DNA of 64,000 bases from DAHUYF01 sp052143095 (GTDB taxonomy: Bacteria; Pseudomonadota; Alphaproteobacteria; ATCC43930; CGMCC-115725): NCBI GenBank assembly GCA_052143095.1, contig JBKQTR010000269.1:13646-77645 (forward strand). Direction: 5' to 3'. Shown in pieces: positions 25,218 through 34,311 of this stretch; position 1 is the first letter of the stretch; each line of letters begins with the position of its first letter. The position numbers and the translations under genes were made by a program. The notes below the pieces were generated by a model. That model was given only the letters and a program-made list of their open reading frames with translations. It did not search any database and was not told where the DNA came from.

Positions 25218-26141
25218 TCAGCCCAGCGCGGGATCGCGCTGCTTGGCGGCGTCGGTCCCGGCGCCGTTGTCGAGGTCGGTGACGCTGACGGCGACGCTGA
25301 GGGTGTGGCTGCGGCCGCCGAGAATGACGCCGTGCAACGGCATCGCATCCGAGAAGTCGCGGCCATAGGCGACCACGACATGATCGGCGGCGACGACGAG
25401 ATCGTTGGTGGGGTCGAATTCGACCCAGCCGAGCGCGGCGCCGCACCAGGCGGAGACCCAGGCATGGCTCGCGTCATAGCCGCGCCGCGCGGCGCCGCCC
25501 TCGGGCGGGGTGGTGCGCAGATAGCCCGAGACATAGCGCGCCGGCAGGCCGAGGCCGCGCAATCCCGCGATCATGAGATGAGCGAAGTCCTGGCAGACGC
25601 CGCGGCGGGTGGCGATCACCTCCGCCACCTTGGTCGATACCGTGGTGGCATTCGGCGTGTAGGCGAAATCCTCATGGATGCGCCGGGTGAGGTCGCGCAG
25701 CGCCGCGACGATCGGCCGGCCGGCGACAAAGGACGGGGCGGCGTAGAGGCTGGCGCGCTCCTCCAGCCCGGCCAGCGGCGAGGGATAGACGAACTCGGCC
25801 ACCGCCGGCGACGACGGGAAGCCGTCGCCCTGCATCGCCGCGCGGATCGTCTCCCAGCCCGGCCCGTCCTCGCTCGGCGCGCGGCGCGTCACCTCGACCT
25901 TGGCGTCGAGCGTCACCGAGAACTCGCTGTGCGTCGCCTCGATGGCGACGTGATGGACGACATTGCCGAAATGATCGACGAACATGTGCTGGCGCGCCGG
26001 CAGCGGTGCCACGGTCAGCGTCTGGCCGCGCGAGCGCTGGCCGCGGGTGGTGATCGGCGTCAGCCGCAGCAGATGCAGGCCGAGATCCACCGGCGTGCGG
26101 TAGCGGTAGACGGTCTCGTGGCGGATGGCGTAGCGCTTCAC
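25218..26141 (-). CDS. Transglutaminase-like protein (second in the ATP-grasp operon)
   Basis: 307 aa from GTG 26141, whose codon overlaps the stop of the ATP-grasp/alpha-E gene (GTGA), a sign of coupled translation. Bact_transglu_N domain (YAIRHETVYRYRTPVDLGLH), then core with Cys183 (RRGVCQDFAHLM), His226 (DASHAWVSAWCG) and Asp243 (VEFDPTNDLVVAADH), all present. Cytoplasmic. Probably a cysteine amidohydrolase or transpeptidase acting on a peptide made or modified by the ATP-grasp partner; this is an inference from the conserved gene neighbourhood, not from shown activity. Confidence 0.92.
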   Translation of the reverse strand: MKRYAIRHETVYRYRTPVDLGLHLLRLTPITTRGQRSRGQTLTVAPLPARQHMFVDHFGNVVHHVAIEATHSEFSVTLDAKVEVTRRAPSEDGPGWETIRAAMQGDGFPSSPAVAEFVYPSPLAGLEERASLYAAPSFVAGRPIVAALRDLTRRIHEDFAYTPNATTVSTKVAEVIATRRGVCQDFAHLMIAGLRGLGLPARYVSGYLRTTPPEGGAARRGYDASHAWVSAWCGAALGWVEFDPTNDLVVAADHVVVAYGRDFSDAMPLHGVILGGRSHTLSVAVSVTDLDNGAGTDAAKQRDPALG

Positions 26142-28672
26142 GTCTCGGCCCCGGTCAGCAGCGAGCGGCCGGCGAAGCCCGTGAGCTGCGCCGAGGCGGT
26201 ATGGGTGAAGAAGGCGCGCATGATCGCGTCGGAGAGCGCCATGAGATCCGCCGTGGCGCGGTCGAGCAGCGCCGCCGCCGCCGCGCCGGGCGCGGCCGCG
26301 CGCATGAACTCGTCGACGCCGGCGGTGAGCGCGGGAATGCGGCTTTCGACCGAGCGGCCGGTGGCGGCCTGGGCGCCGAGATGGCGCTCGATGCGCACGA
26401 GTTGGTAGAGCAATGAGCGCGGGTTGCTGCGGTCGGCGAGCACGAAGGCGAGGGCCTCGGCATAGCTCGTCGCGACGGGATCGCGCTGCAGATAGGCGGT
26501 GGTGCTGTCGCAGAGCTCGAGCGCGAGCCGCAGCCCGGCCTCGATCTGCGCCGGCGGGCCGGTCATGACGCCGCCCACCATCTGGGCGATGGCGACGCCG
26601 CGCTCGATCCGCCGGCCAAGATCGAGAAAGCGCCAGCCGGCGCCGCGCGCCATGTTCTCGGCGGCGAGCCCGGCGAAGGCGGCGATGGTGGCGATGGTGG
26701 CGTCGAGCGCCTCGAGTAGCCGATCCGGTTCGCGCGGCGCGCGCGCGAAGCGCTGCGCGGCGTCGCCGGTCAGGTGATGCAGCGTGCGCCACATGTCGCG
26801 CGAGAGCTGATCGCGCGCCGCCAGCGTCAGCCGGCGGATGGCCTCGATGCAAATCCGCGTCGCCGTGCCGTCGATGGCGGCGTCGATCACGCCGGCGAGG
26901 AACATGGTGCCGTCGACCGGCGCGGCGGCCAGCGCATGGCCGATCCAGCCGGTGCGCTTCAGCGCCTCGGCGAGGCGGCCGAGCTCGGCGAGATCGCGTG
27001 CGGAGAGGCCGCCCGAGGCCAAGCGGTGCAGCGTCGCCTGGAACTGGCGCGTGCCGGCGTCGAGCCGCTCGACATGGCGGCCGAGCCAGAAGAGATCGTC
27101 GGCGGTGCGGCTGCGCAGCGCGCCCTCCGGCCGTGCGTCGCGCACCGGCGCGGCGGGTGCGATGTGCAGTGGCGCATCGGCGTCCTGCTCGCTCAGCACC
27201 CAAACGTCCTTGGCGACGCCGCCATGGCGCAGCGTGCTGCGGTAGATCGAGTGATCCGTCACGATGCGGGCGAGGCCGCCGGGCATTGCCACCCAGTCGC
27301 CGTCGCGCCACAGCGCCATGACGCGCAGCACCACCGGCTTCGGCACGAAGCGCCGGTCCTCGCGCGCGGCTTCGTCGGCGACGAGGCACGGCACGGCGCT
27401 CGGCATCATCTTCTGGCGGGCGACGAAGCGCTCGGGATGGCGCGCCAGCTGCGCCTCGAACTCGGCGCGGTCCTCGGCGGCGAGCAGCGCCGGATCGAGC
27501 GGCACCGGATCCGGGTCGAAGACGGAATGGACGGCGAAGCCGTCGAGCGCGGCGCGCACCTCGCCCAGCGCGCGCTCCTGGCCGCACCACCAGGTGGTCA
27601 CCGCCGGCAGGCGCAATTCGCCGCCGAGCAGCCGGCGGCAGAGTTCCGGCAGGAAGGGCGTGAAGGCCGGCGCCTCGACCAGCGCCGAACCCGGCAGGTT
27701 GAGGAGCGCGACGTTGCGCGCCCGCGCCACCTGGACGAGGCCGGCGATGCCGAGTGCCGAATCCTCGCGCAGCTCCAGCGAATCGCAGTAATCGCCGTCG
27801 ACGCGGCGATAGATCACGTCGACCCGCTGCAGCCCGTCCAGCGTCTTGAGGTAGACGTAATCGTCGCGCACCGTTAGGTCGCTGCTTTGCACCAGGGTGA
27901 TGCCGAGCGCGCGAGCGAGGAAGACATGCTCGAAATAGGCGTCGTTGTAGGGGCCGGGCGTCAGCAGCACGATCTGCGGCGCCTCGGCGCTGTCGCGCGC
28001 CGTGGCGCGCAGGCTCGACTGCCAGAGATCGATGAAGGGGTCGAGGCGCTGCACCTGCGTTGCGCGGAACATCTCGGGCACGGTGCGCGCCAGCACGCTG
28101 CGGTGATGCAGCGCGTAGCCGACGCCGCCCGGGGCTTGCGTCCGGTCGGCGAAGACGCGCCATTCGCCGCTGGGCAGGCGGACGAGGTCGGCGGCGTAGA
28201 AATAGAGCTGCGGCGCATCGCCCCGCGGCCGGACACCGCGCAACGGCCGCAGGAAGGCGGGGTTGCCGAGCACGAGATAAGGCGGCAGCAGCCGCTCCTC
28301 GAGGAGGCGCTGGGGGCCGTAGAGATCGGCGAGGATCATGTCGAGCAGGCGGGCGCGCTGCACCATGCCGGCGGATATCGCCTGCCATTCGGCGGCCGGC
28401 AGGATCAGCGGCAGCAGGTCGAGGCGGCGGCCATGCGCGCCGCCGCGCTCGGGCAAGGTCACGATCTCGTCGTCATCGGCGATCTGGGCCGAGACCCGCG
28501 CCAGCCGCTCGCCGAGCTGATCGGGGGCGAGCGTCCAGACAATCTCCATCAACGCCCGCCAGTGCGGGCGCAGCGCGCCATTCCCGGTCACCATCTCGTC
28601 GTAAGCGGCTGACAAAGGCAGTCTCTCCACTAGCCAAAGGCGAGTGTGGCCGAAATCACCCGAGTCTGCCAA
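26138..28672 (-). CDS. Circularly permuted ATP-grasp protein fused to alpha-E domain
   Basis: 844 aa. Residues about 1-480 form a circularly permuted ATP-grasp (DUF404/DUF407 type: LYFYAADLVRLPSGEWRVFA, DRTQAPGGVGYALHHRSVLA, VLLTPGPYNDAYFEH, LARALGITLVQSSDL). Residues about 515-835 form the helical alpha-E domain (DUF403: SRTADDLFWLGRHVERLDAG...). The two are often separate genes and are fused here. The ATP-grasp half should ligate a carboxylate to an amine using ATP, as in peptide-bond formation. Start is uncertain: TTG 28672 opens the frame 27 bp after the DUF2126 gene, and GTG 28630 is an alternative; neither has a clear ribosome site. Confidence 0.9.
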   Translation of the reverse strand: MADSGDFGHTRLWLVERLPLSAAYDEMVTGNGALRPHWRALMEIVWTLAPDQLGERLARVSAQIADDDEIVTLPERGGAHGRRLDLLPLILPAAEWQAISAGMVQRARLLDMILADLYGPQRLLEERLLPPYLVLGNPAFLRPLRGVRPRGDAPQLYFYAADLVRLPSGEWRVFADRTQAPGGVGYALHHRSVLARTVPEMFRATQVQRLDPFIDLWQSSLRATARDSAEAPQIVLLTPGPYNDAYFEHVFLARALGITLVQSSDLTVRDDYVYLKTLDGLQRVDVIYRRVDGDYCDSLELREDSALGIAGLVQVARARNVALLNLPGSALVEAPAFTPFLPELCRRLLGGELRLPAVTTWWCGQERALGEVRAALDGFAVHSVFDPDPVPLDPALLAAEDRAEFEAQLARHPERFVARQKMMPSAVPCLVADEAAREDRRFVPKPVVLRVMALWRDGDWVAMPGGLARIVTDHSIYRSTLRHGGVAKDVWVLSEQDADAPLHIAPAAPVRDARPEGALRSRTADDLFWLGRHVERLDAGTRQFQATLHRLASGGLSARDLAELGRLAEALKRTGWIGHALAAAPVDGTMFLAGVIDAAIDGTATRICIEAIRRLTLAARDQLSRDMWRTLHHLTGDAAQRFARAPREPDRLLEALDATIATIAAFAGLAAENMARGAGWRFLDLGRRIERGVAIAQMVGGVMTGPPAQIEAGLRLALELCDSTTAYLQRDPVATSYAEALAFVLADRSNPRSLLYQLVRIERHLGAQAATGRSVESRIPALTAGVDEFMRAAAPGAAAAALLDRATADLMALSDAIMRAFFTHTASAQLTGFAGRSLLTGAET

Positions 28673-28699
28673 GCGCCGCCGCCGCGGAGGCCCAGGCTG

Positions 28700-31600
28700 C
28701 TAAATCGTGCGCCTGAGATCGAGGGTGAGCGGGTGCTCGAGGCTGGGCTGCACCGCGACGGGGCGGAGCGAGCCCGGGCTGTGGCCGAAAGGCGAGAAGC
28801 GGGCTCGGCGGCGCGTCTCGGCTTCATTGGCGTTGACCGGGAAGCGCTCGAAATTGCGCCCGCCGGGATGGGTGACATGATAGGTGCAGCCGCCGACCGA
28901 GCGCGCGTTCCAATCATCATAGAGATCGAACACCAGCGGCACGTCGACCGGAATGGTGGGATGCAGCGCGCGCGGCGGCTGCCAGGCGCGGTAGCGGACG
29001 CCGGCGACGAACTCGCCCTGGCGGCCGGTGGCGCGCAGCGGCACCTGGCGGCCGTTCACCAGCAGGCGATGACGCTCGCCGGTGAGGCCGTCGAGCTTGA
29101 CCTGGAGCCGCTCGACCGAGCTGTCGACGAGGCGCACCGTGCCGCCCGGCGCGGTATCCTCGCCGAGCACATGCCAGGGCTCGAGCGCCTGGCGCAGCTC
29201 GAGCTCGATGCCGCGGCTGGCGACCTTGCCGATGAGCGGAAAGCGGAACTCGTGATGCGGCGCGAACCAGCCGGGCGCGAAGCCGTAGCCGGCGCGGTGG
29301 AGATCGCCGAGCACGTCGGCGAAATCATCGGCGACGAAATAGGGCAGCATGAACTCGTCCTGCAGCCGCGTGCCGTAATGCACCAGACGGCGCTCGTAAG
29401 GTTCGCGCCACATCCAGGCGATGAGCGCGCGCAGCAGCGCCTGCTGCGCCAGGCTCATCCGCGCATGCGGCGGCATCTCGAAGGCGCGCAACTCGAGCAG
29501 GCCGCGCCGGCCGGCGGCGCTGTCGGGCGCGTAGAGCTTGTCGATGCAGAACTCGGTGCGGTGCGCGTTGCCGGTCATGTCGACCAGCACGTCGCGGAAG
29601 ATGCGGTCGACCAGCCAGGGCGGCGTGGTCTCGGCGGCGGCGAGCGCCTTGAAGGCGATCTCGAGCTCGTAGGTGGCGTCGTCGCGGCCCTCGTCGACGC
29701 GCGGATGCTGGCTGGTCGGGCCGATGAACAAGCCGGAGAAGAGATAGGAGAGCGACGGGTGGTTGTGCCAGTAGCCGAGCAGGCTCTTGAGCAGGTCGGG
29801 CCGGCGCAGCAGCGGCGAATCGACCGGGCTGGCGCCGCCGACGGTGACGTGATTGCCGCCGCCGGTGCCGACATGGCGGCCGTCGAGCATGAACTTCTCG
29901 GTCACGAGGCCGGTGGCGCGCGCCAGGTCATAGACGGTGGTGGTGTTCTGGGCCAGCTCCTGCCAGGAGGCGGCCGGATGGATATTGACCTCGATCACGC
30001 CGGGATCGGGGGTGACGGAGAAATGCTGCAGGCGCGGATCGAAGGGTGGCGGATAGCCCTCGATGACCACGGGCTGGGCGCAACCGGCGGCGGTATCCTC
30101 GATCGCCGCGGCGAGGTCGAGATAGTCCTCCACCGCCTCCACCGGCGGCATGAAGACATGCAGCAGCCCGCCGCGCGCCTCGACGCAGAGCGCGGTGCGC
30201 ACCACGCCGCCATCGCTCTCGCCCAGCCGCGGCGGCAGCGCCACCTGCTCGCGGCGCTGCGCGCCGACGCGCTGGGCGGTTGGACCTACGGCGTCGCGCG
30301 GGCGAAAGGCTTGGCGTGGCGGCAGCGCGGCGCGCGGCGCGGTGGGATCCATTTCCGCGAGGAAAGCGCGGTCGCCCTCGCTCGCCCAGGGCAGCGAGTC
30401 CAGCGGCAGGCGCAAGCCCATCGGCGAATCGCCGGGAAGGAGATAGAGCGTCTCGGGACGCACGAACCAGGGGCCGCTCTGCCAGCGCCGCGCCTCGCCG
30501 AGCCCGACGCGTTGCAGCGGCAGCGCGAAGCCCACGATCTCGGACAGGCCCTGCTCGAAGATCCGCGCCAGCCGCGCGCGCTCGAGCGGATCCGCGAGTT
30601 CGCTCTCGAGCGGATCGACGTTGACCGGCAGCCGCCGCTCTTTCCAGAGATAGTAAAAGCTGTCCTCGTAGCCCGGGAGCGCGGCGGCGGGGTCGAGCTG
30701 CAGGCGCTCGGCCAGCGCCGCGACGAAGCGGCGCGACTGCGCGGCGCCGAGCGCGGGATCGGCTACGCCATCATCGGCGAAGAGCGCCTTGTCGCGCCAG
30801 ATCGGCTCGCCATCCTTGCGCCAGTGGCTGCTGAGCGCCCAGCGCGGCAATTGCTCGCCGGGATACCATTTTCCCTGGCCGTAATGCAGCAGATAGCCGG
30901 TGGCGAAGCGGTCGGCCAGCCGGCGCAGCAGCTTGCCGGCATAGCTCCGCTTGGTCGGACCCAGCGCATCGGTGGTCCATTCCGCGCCGTCGGGGTCGGC
31001 AGCAGCGACGAAGGTCGGCTCGCCGCCCATGGTCAGGCGCACATCCTGGGCGGCGAGGTCGCGGTCGACGCGCTCGCCCAGCGCCATCAAGCGCCCCCAG
31101 TCCTCCTCGGCGTAAGGCAGCGTGACGCGCGGCGTCTCGCGCAGCCTTCGGACCGACATGGCGTGGTTCAGCACCGTCTCGGCGCTCTCCAGCGTCCCCG
31201 AGATCGGCGCCGCGCTCTGCGGCTCGGGCGAGCAGGCGAGCGGAATGTGGCCCTCGCCGGCGAGCAGCCCCGAAGTCGGGTCGAGGCCGACCCAGCCCGC
31301 GCCCGGCAGGTAGGCCTCGCACCAGGCGTGAAGATCGGTGAAATCGGCGCTCGGGCCGGCCGGGCCGTCGATCGGCTTCTGGTCGGCGACGAGCTGGATG
31401 AGATAGCCCGAGGCGAAGCGTGCGGCGATGCCGAGATGGCGCAGCAGCTGCACCAGCAGCCAGCCGCTGTCGCGGCACGAGCCCTCGGCGCGCTCCAGCG
31501 TCTCTTCCGGCGTCTGCACGCCGGGCTCGAGGCGGACGATGTAGCGGATGTCGGCTTGCAGCCGGCGGTTCAGCTCCACCAGGAAGTCGATGCTTTGGCG

Positions 31601-32014
31601 CGGGCTGCGGTCGATGGCGCGCAGATAGCGCTGCAGCAGCGGGCCGGCCGGCGCGGTGCGGCGAAAGGGCGCGAGCTCGCTCTCGAGCGCGGGATCATAG
31701 GTAAAAGGATAAGTCTCGGCCGCCGGCTCCAAGAAGAAATCGAACGGGTTGATCACCGTCATGTCGGCGACGAGGTCGACGGTGATGACCAGACGGTCGG
31801 TCTTCTCCGGGAAGACGATGCGCGCGAGGTAGTTGCCCTGTGGGTCCTGCTGCCAGTTGAGGAAATAGGGCCTCGGCTCGGGCGTCAGCGAATAGGCGAG
31901 GATTGGCGTCCGCGCATGCGGCGCCGGCCGCAGCCGCACCGTCTGCGGCCCCAGCGCGATCGGCCGGTCGTAGCGGTATTCGGTGCGGTGATGGAGCGCG
32001 ACCTCGATGCTCAC
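28700..32014 (-). CDS. Transglutaminase-like protein fused to DUF2126
   Basis: 1104 aa from GTG 32014 (GGGGG upstream). Residues 1-270 are a transglutaminase N-domain plus core with Cys180 (AEGSCRDSGWLL), His229 (FTDLHAWCEAYLPG) and Asp245 (VGLDPTSGLLAGEG). The rest (about 290-1104) is DUF2126, with segments such as LTMGGEPTFVAAADPDGAEW, YGQGKWYPGEQLPRW, EVNIHPAASWQEL and GGGNHVTVGGASPVDSPLLR. The His/Glu/Asn pattern of the latter resembles COOH-NH2 ligase (glutamine-synthetase-like) folds, as proposed for this family. First gene of the four-gene operon. Cytoplasmic, no membrane segments. Confidence 0.92.
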   Translation of the reverse strand: MSIEVALHHRTEYRYDRPIALGPQTVRLRPAPHARTPILAYSLTPEPRPYFLNWQQDPQGNYLARIVFPEKTDRLVITVDLVADMTVINPFDFFLEPAAETYPFTYDPALESELAPFRRTAPAGPLLQRYLRAIDRSPRQSIDFLVELNRRLQADIRYIVRLEPGVQTPEETLERAEGSCRDSGWLLVQLLRHLGIAARFASGYLIQLVADQKPIDGPAGPSADFTDLHAWCEAYLPGAGWVGLDPTSGLLAGEGHIPLACSPEPQSAAPISGTLESAETVLNHAMSVRRLRETPRVTLPYAEEDWGRLMALGERVDRDLAAQDVRLTMGGEPTFVAAADPDGAEWTTDALGPTKRSYAGKLLRRLADRFATGYLLHYGQGKWYPGEQLPRWALSSHWRKDGEPIWRDKALFADDGVADPALGAAQSRRFVAALAERLQLDPAAALPGYEDSFYYLWKERRLPVNVDPLESELADPLERARLARIFEQGLSEIVGFALPLQRVGLGEARRWQSGPWFVRPETLYLLPGDSPMGLRLPLDSLPWASEGDRAFLAEMDPTAPRAALPPRQAFRPRDAVGPTAQRVGAQRREQVALPPRLGESDGGVVRTALCVEARGGLLHVFMPPVEAVEDYLDLAAAIEDTAAGCAQPVVIEGYPPPFDPRLQHFSVTPDPGVIEVNIHPAASWQELAQNTTTVYDLARATGLVTEKFMLDGRHVGTGGGNHVTVGGASPVDSPLLRRPDLLKSLLGYWHNHPSLSYLFSGLFIGPTSQHPRVDEGRDDATYELEIAFKALAAAETTPPWLVDRIFRDVLVDMTGNAHRTEFCIDKLYAPDSAAGRRGLLELRAFEMPPHARMSLAQQALLRALIAWMWREPYERRLVHYGTRLQDEFMLPYFVADDFADVLGDLHRAGYGFAPGWFAPHHEFRFPLIGKVASRGIELELRQALEPWHVLGEDTAPGGTVRLVDSSVERLQVKLDGLTGERHRLLVNGRQVPLRATGRQGEFVAGVRYRAWQPPRALHPTIPVDVPLVFDLYDDWNARSVGGCTYHVTHPGGRNFERFPVNANEAETRRRARFSPFGHSPGSLRPVAVQPSLEHPLTLDLRRTI

Positions 32015-32201
32015 GATGCCCCCAAGGGCTGGCCGGTGCCGATCCGCCGCACCAACGGCGTATTGCTCTGCCAAGGCTCGGCGATCGCCGCCAGTCCCGG
32101 CCGGCTATATTGCAACGCAACATTAACGGGTTTTGCGAGGCGCAACAACTGCTCCGGCGCCTGCGCGAAACCAATCATAACGCGCCGGGATTAGAGATCG
32201 T

Positions 32202-32391
32202 GGTCACCACGGAGACACGGAGGACACGGAGAAGAGGAGAAGGGTGGAATCCCACCTATCTCCGCTTATGCAGTATCGAGGTGGACTTATTGATGAATTT
32301 CAATTGCGTTGTGCGCAAGGACGGACTGTGCCGCTTTGTTCTTTGTGCCAGCCGCCTTTTCTCCGTGACCTCCGTGCCTCCGTGGTGGACC
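32202..32391. repeat. Inverted-repeat element built of CACGGAG units
   Basis: A 190-bp element with imperfect ~35-bp terminal inverted repeats: left arm 32202-32236 and right arm 32357-32391 pair at nearly every position (GGTC-ACCACGGAGACACGG against GGTCCACCACGGAGGCACGG). Each arm holds three CACGGAG units at a period of about 9. The interior (about 32240-32356) is less GC-rich and has no plausible gene. It resembles the non-coding 'CACGGAG' repeats scattered in many environmental bacteria (recalled) and may be a MITE. It fills most of the gap (32015-32397) between the DUF2126 and TPR genes; the remainder holds the DUF2126 promoter. Confidence 0.75.
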
Positions 32392-32397
32392 TGAGCA

Positions 32398-34074
32398 TTA
32401 TACGCGCCCGTGGCCGCCCAGTAGCTTGGCGGCGTCGGCCGCGACGCGTGCCACAACGTCGTCCCAATCGCCGGGCGCGCGCTGGCGGAAGAGGCGTGCC
32501 GTCGGATACCACGGGCTGTCCTCGCGCTCGCGCAGCCAGCGCCATTCGGCCGAGAAGGGCAGCAGCAGGAAGAGCGGGCGGCCGAGCGCGCCGGCGAGGT
32601 GCGCGGCGGCGGTGTCGACGCTGACCACGAGGTCGATGAGGCTCATCACCGCCGCCGTGTCGGCGAAATCCTGCAGCCGGTCGCCGAGCAGGGTGACGTT
32701 GGCGTGGTGCTGCAACAGCGCGGCATCGCCGTCGCGCAGCTCCTGCTGCAGGCTGAGGATGCTGCCGCCCGGCAGCTCCAGCAGCGGCGCCAGGTGGCTC
32801 AGCGCCAGCGAGCGCTGGCGGTCGTTGCGGTTGCTGCGGCTGCCGGCCCAGACGAGGCCGATGCGCGGGTGCGGCAGCGCCGCGAGCGCCGCCTGCCAGG
32901 CGGCGACACGCTCGGCCGGCGCGCTGAGATAGGGGACAGCGCGCGGGATGTTGTCGAGCGTGCTGGCGAAGATGCCGGGCAGGCTCAGCAGCGGCACCTG
33001 CAGGTCGAACGCCGGCAGCGCGTCGCCGGCGGCGATCAGCGCGTCGACGCCGTCGAGCGAGGCCAGCAGCGGCAGCAGCGGTCGCGGCGCCTCGAGCAGC
33101 ACGCGCGCGCCGCGCTCAGCCAGCAGCGGCAGGTAGCGCGCAAAATGCAGCGTGTCGCCGAGGCCCTGCTCGGCATGGACGAGAAGGGTCCTGCCGGCAA
33201 GCTCGCCGCCGGTCCAGAGCGGCGCCGGCAAGGCGCGCGGCGCGAGATCGCCGTTGCGCCAGCGCCATTCATAGCCCGCCCAGCCCTGGGCGAAATCGCC
33301 GAGCGCGAGATGCGCCAGCGCCAGGTTCCATTGCGCCCCGGCGTAATCCGGCGCCAGCGCCGCGGCGCGCGCGTAGCTGGCGAGCGCCGCCTCGTGGCGG
33401 TTGAGCGCCTGCAGCGCGCGGCCGAGATTGTTGTGCATGCGCGGGTCTGCCGGCGCGTGCTGCACCGCCTGCTCGTACCAGGCGAGCGCCTCGGCGGCAC
33501 GGCCGAGCGCGAGATGGGCGTTGCCGAGATTAAGCTCCGCCTCGGCAAAGCCGGGCCTCGCCGCCAGCGCCTGCCGGTAGCTGGCGATCGCGTCGTCGTC
33601 GCGGCCGAGCGCCGCGAGCGAGAGGCCGAGTTTGCCCATCGCCTCGGCGTATGTGGGCTCGAGCGCCACGGCGCGGCGGTACTCGGCCGCCGCCGCCTCG
33701 TGCCGGCCGAGCTCGGCGAGCACGATGCCGAGATTGTTGTGCGCCGGCGGGAAATCGGCGTTTGCCGCCAGCGCCTTCTCGTAGCGCGCCTTGGCCTCCG
33801 CCCCGCGGCCGCGCGCGGCCAGGATCTGGCCGAGGCTGTTATTCGCCTCGGCCGAGCCGGGCTGCTGATTGAGCGCCCGGCGCAGCAGCTTCTGCGCCTC
33901 GTCGGGGTGGCCCTGGCGGAAACGGACAAGGCCGAGAAAATGCAGCGCGTCGAACTGCTTGGGCTCGGCCTCGAGCACCGCTTCGTAGAGCCGGGCGGCG
34001 TCGTCGAGCCGACCCTGGCGATGGAGGGCGACGGCTTGCTGCAATGCCTGTGCGGTGCTGGGTTGCGGGCTCAC
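32398..34074 (-). CDS. TPR protein with glycosyltransferase-9-like C-terminus
   Basis: 558 aa from GTG 34074. Residues about 5-275 are seven or eight tetratricopeptide repeats (AEANNSLGQILAARGRGAEA, PPAHNNLGIVLAELGRHEAA, AEAELNLGNAHLALGRAAEA). The C-terminal 280 residues resemble heptosyltransferase/GT-9 or SPINDLY-like domains: LLVHAEQGLGDTLHFARYLP, GLVWAGSRSNRNDRQRSLAL, and the donor-site motif DLVVSVDTAAAHLAGALGRP. Likely a glycosyltransferase acting on proteins or surface glycan. No signal peptide. Transcribed toward the repeat element; its 3' end abuts that element. Confidence 0.88.
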   Translation of the reverse strand: MSPQPSTAQALQQAVALHRQGRLDDAARLYEAVLEAEPKQFDALHFLGLVRFRQGHPDEAQKLLRRALNQQPGSAEANNSLGQILAARGRGAEAKARYEKALAANADFPPAHNNLGIVLAELGRHEAAAAEYRRAVALEPTYAEAMGKLGLSLAALGRDDDAIASYRQALAARPGFAEAELNLGNAHLALGRAAEALAWYEQAVQHAPADPRMHNNLGRALQALNRHEAALASYARAAALAPDYAGAQWNLALAHLALGDFAQGWAGYEWRWRNGDLAPRALPAPLWTGGELAGRTLLVHAEQGLGDTLHFARYLPLLAERGARVLLEAPRPLLPLLASLDGVDALIAAGDALPAFDLQVPLLSLPGIFASTLDNIPRAVPYLSAPAERVAAWQAALAALPHPRIGLVWAGSRSNRNDRQRSLALSHLAPLLELPGGSILSLQQELRDGDAALLQHHANVTLLGDRLQDFADTAAVMSLIDLVVSVDTAAAHLAGALGRPLFLLLPFSAEWRWLREREDSPWYPTARLFRQRAPGDWDDVVARVAADAAKLLGGHGRV

Positions 34075-34311
34075 GCTTCGGTCTCGTGCCGCTCCTGGCC
34101 GTTCATGATATGTTATGCCGTGTCGCCGGGCCGGAAGCCAAGCCGACGCCGGGGTAGGCGCAGCATGTCTTAACCAATCCGGCCGGGCGCCGGATGTGCC
34201 GCGCGGCCGGCGTTTGATACTTGATATATGTCATGGCACGCAACTGTATGACTACCTACGTAGCCTTGCCGTAACGGTCTGTTCAGCGGTCAGGACTTTG
34301 AATAAGGTCCC

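Noticed and set aside
23967..26408. Plus-strand frame crossing the FAH gene and two transglutaminase genes
   Set aside because: It spans three recognisable genes in the wrong frame or strand and has no protein-like pattern.
28646..32194. Plus-strand open frame of about 1180 codons opposite the DUF2126-transglutaminase gene
   Set aside because: Composition is typical antisense (R/G/A/E-rich, no motifs), while the minus strand has an intact catalytic triad and operon spacing.
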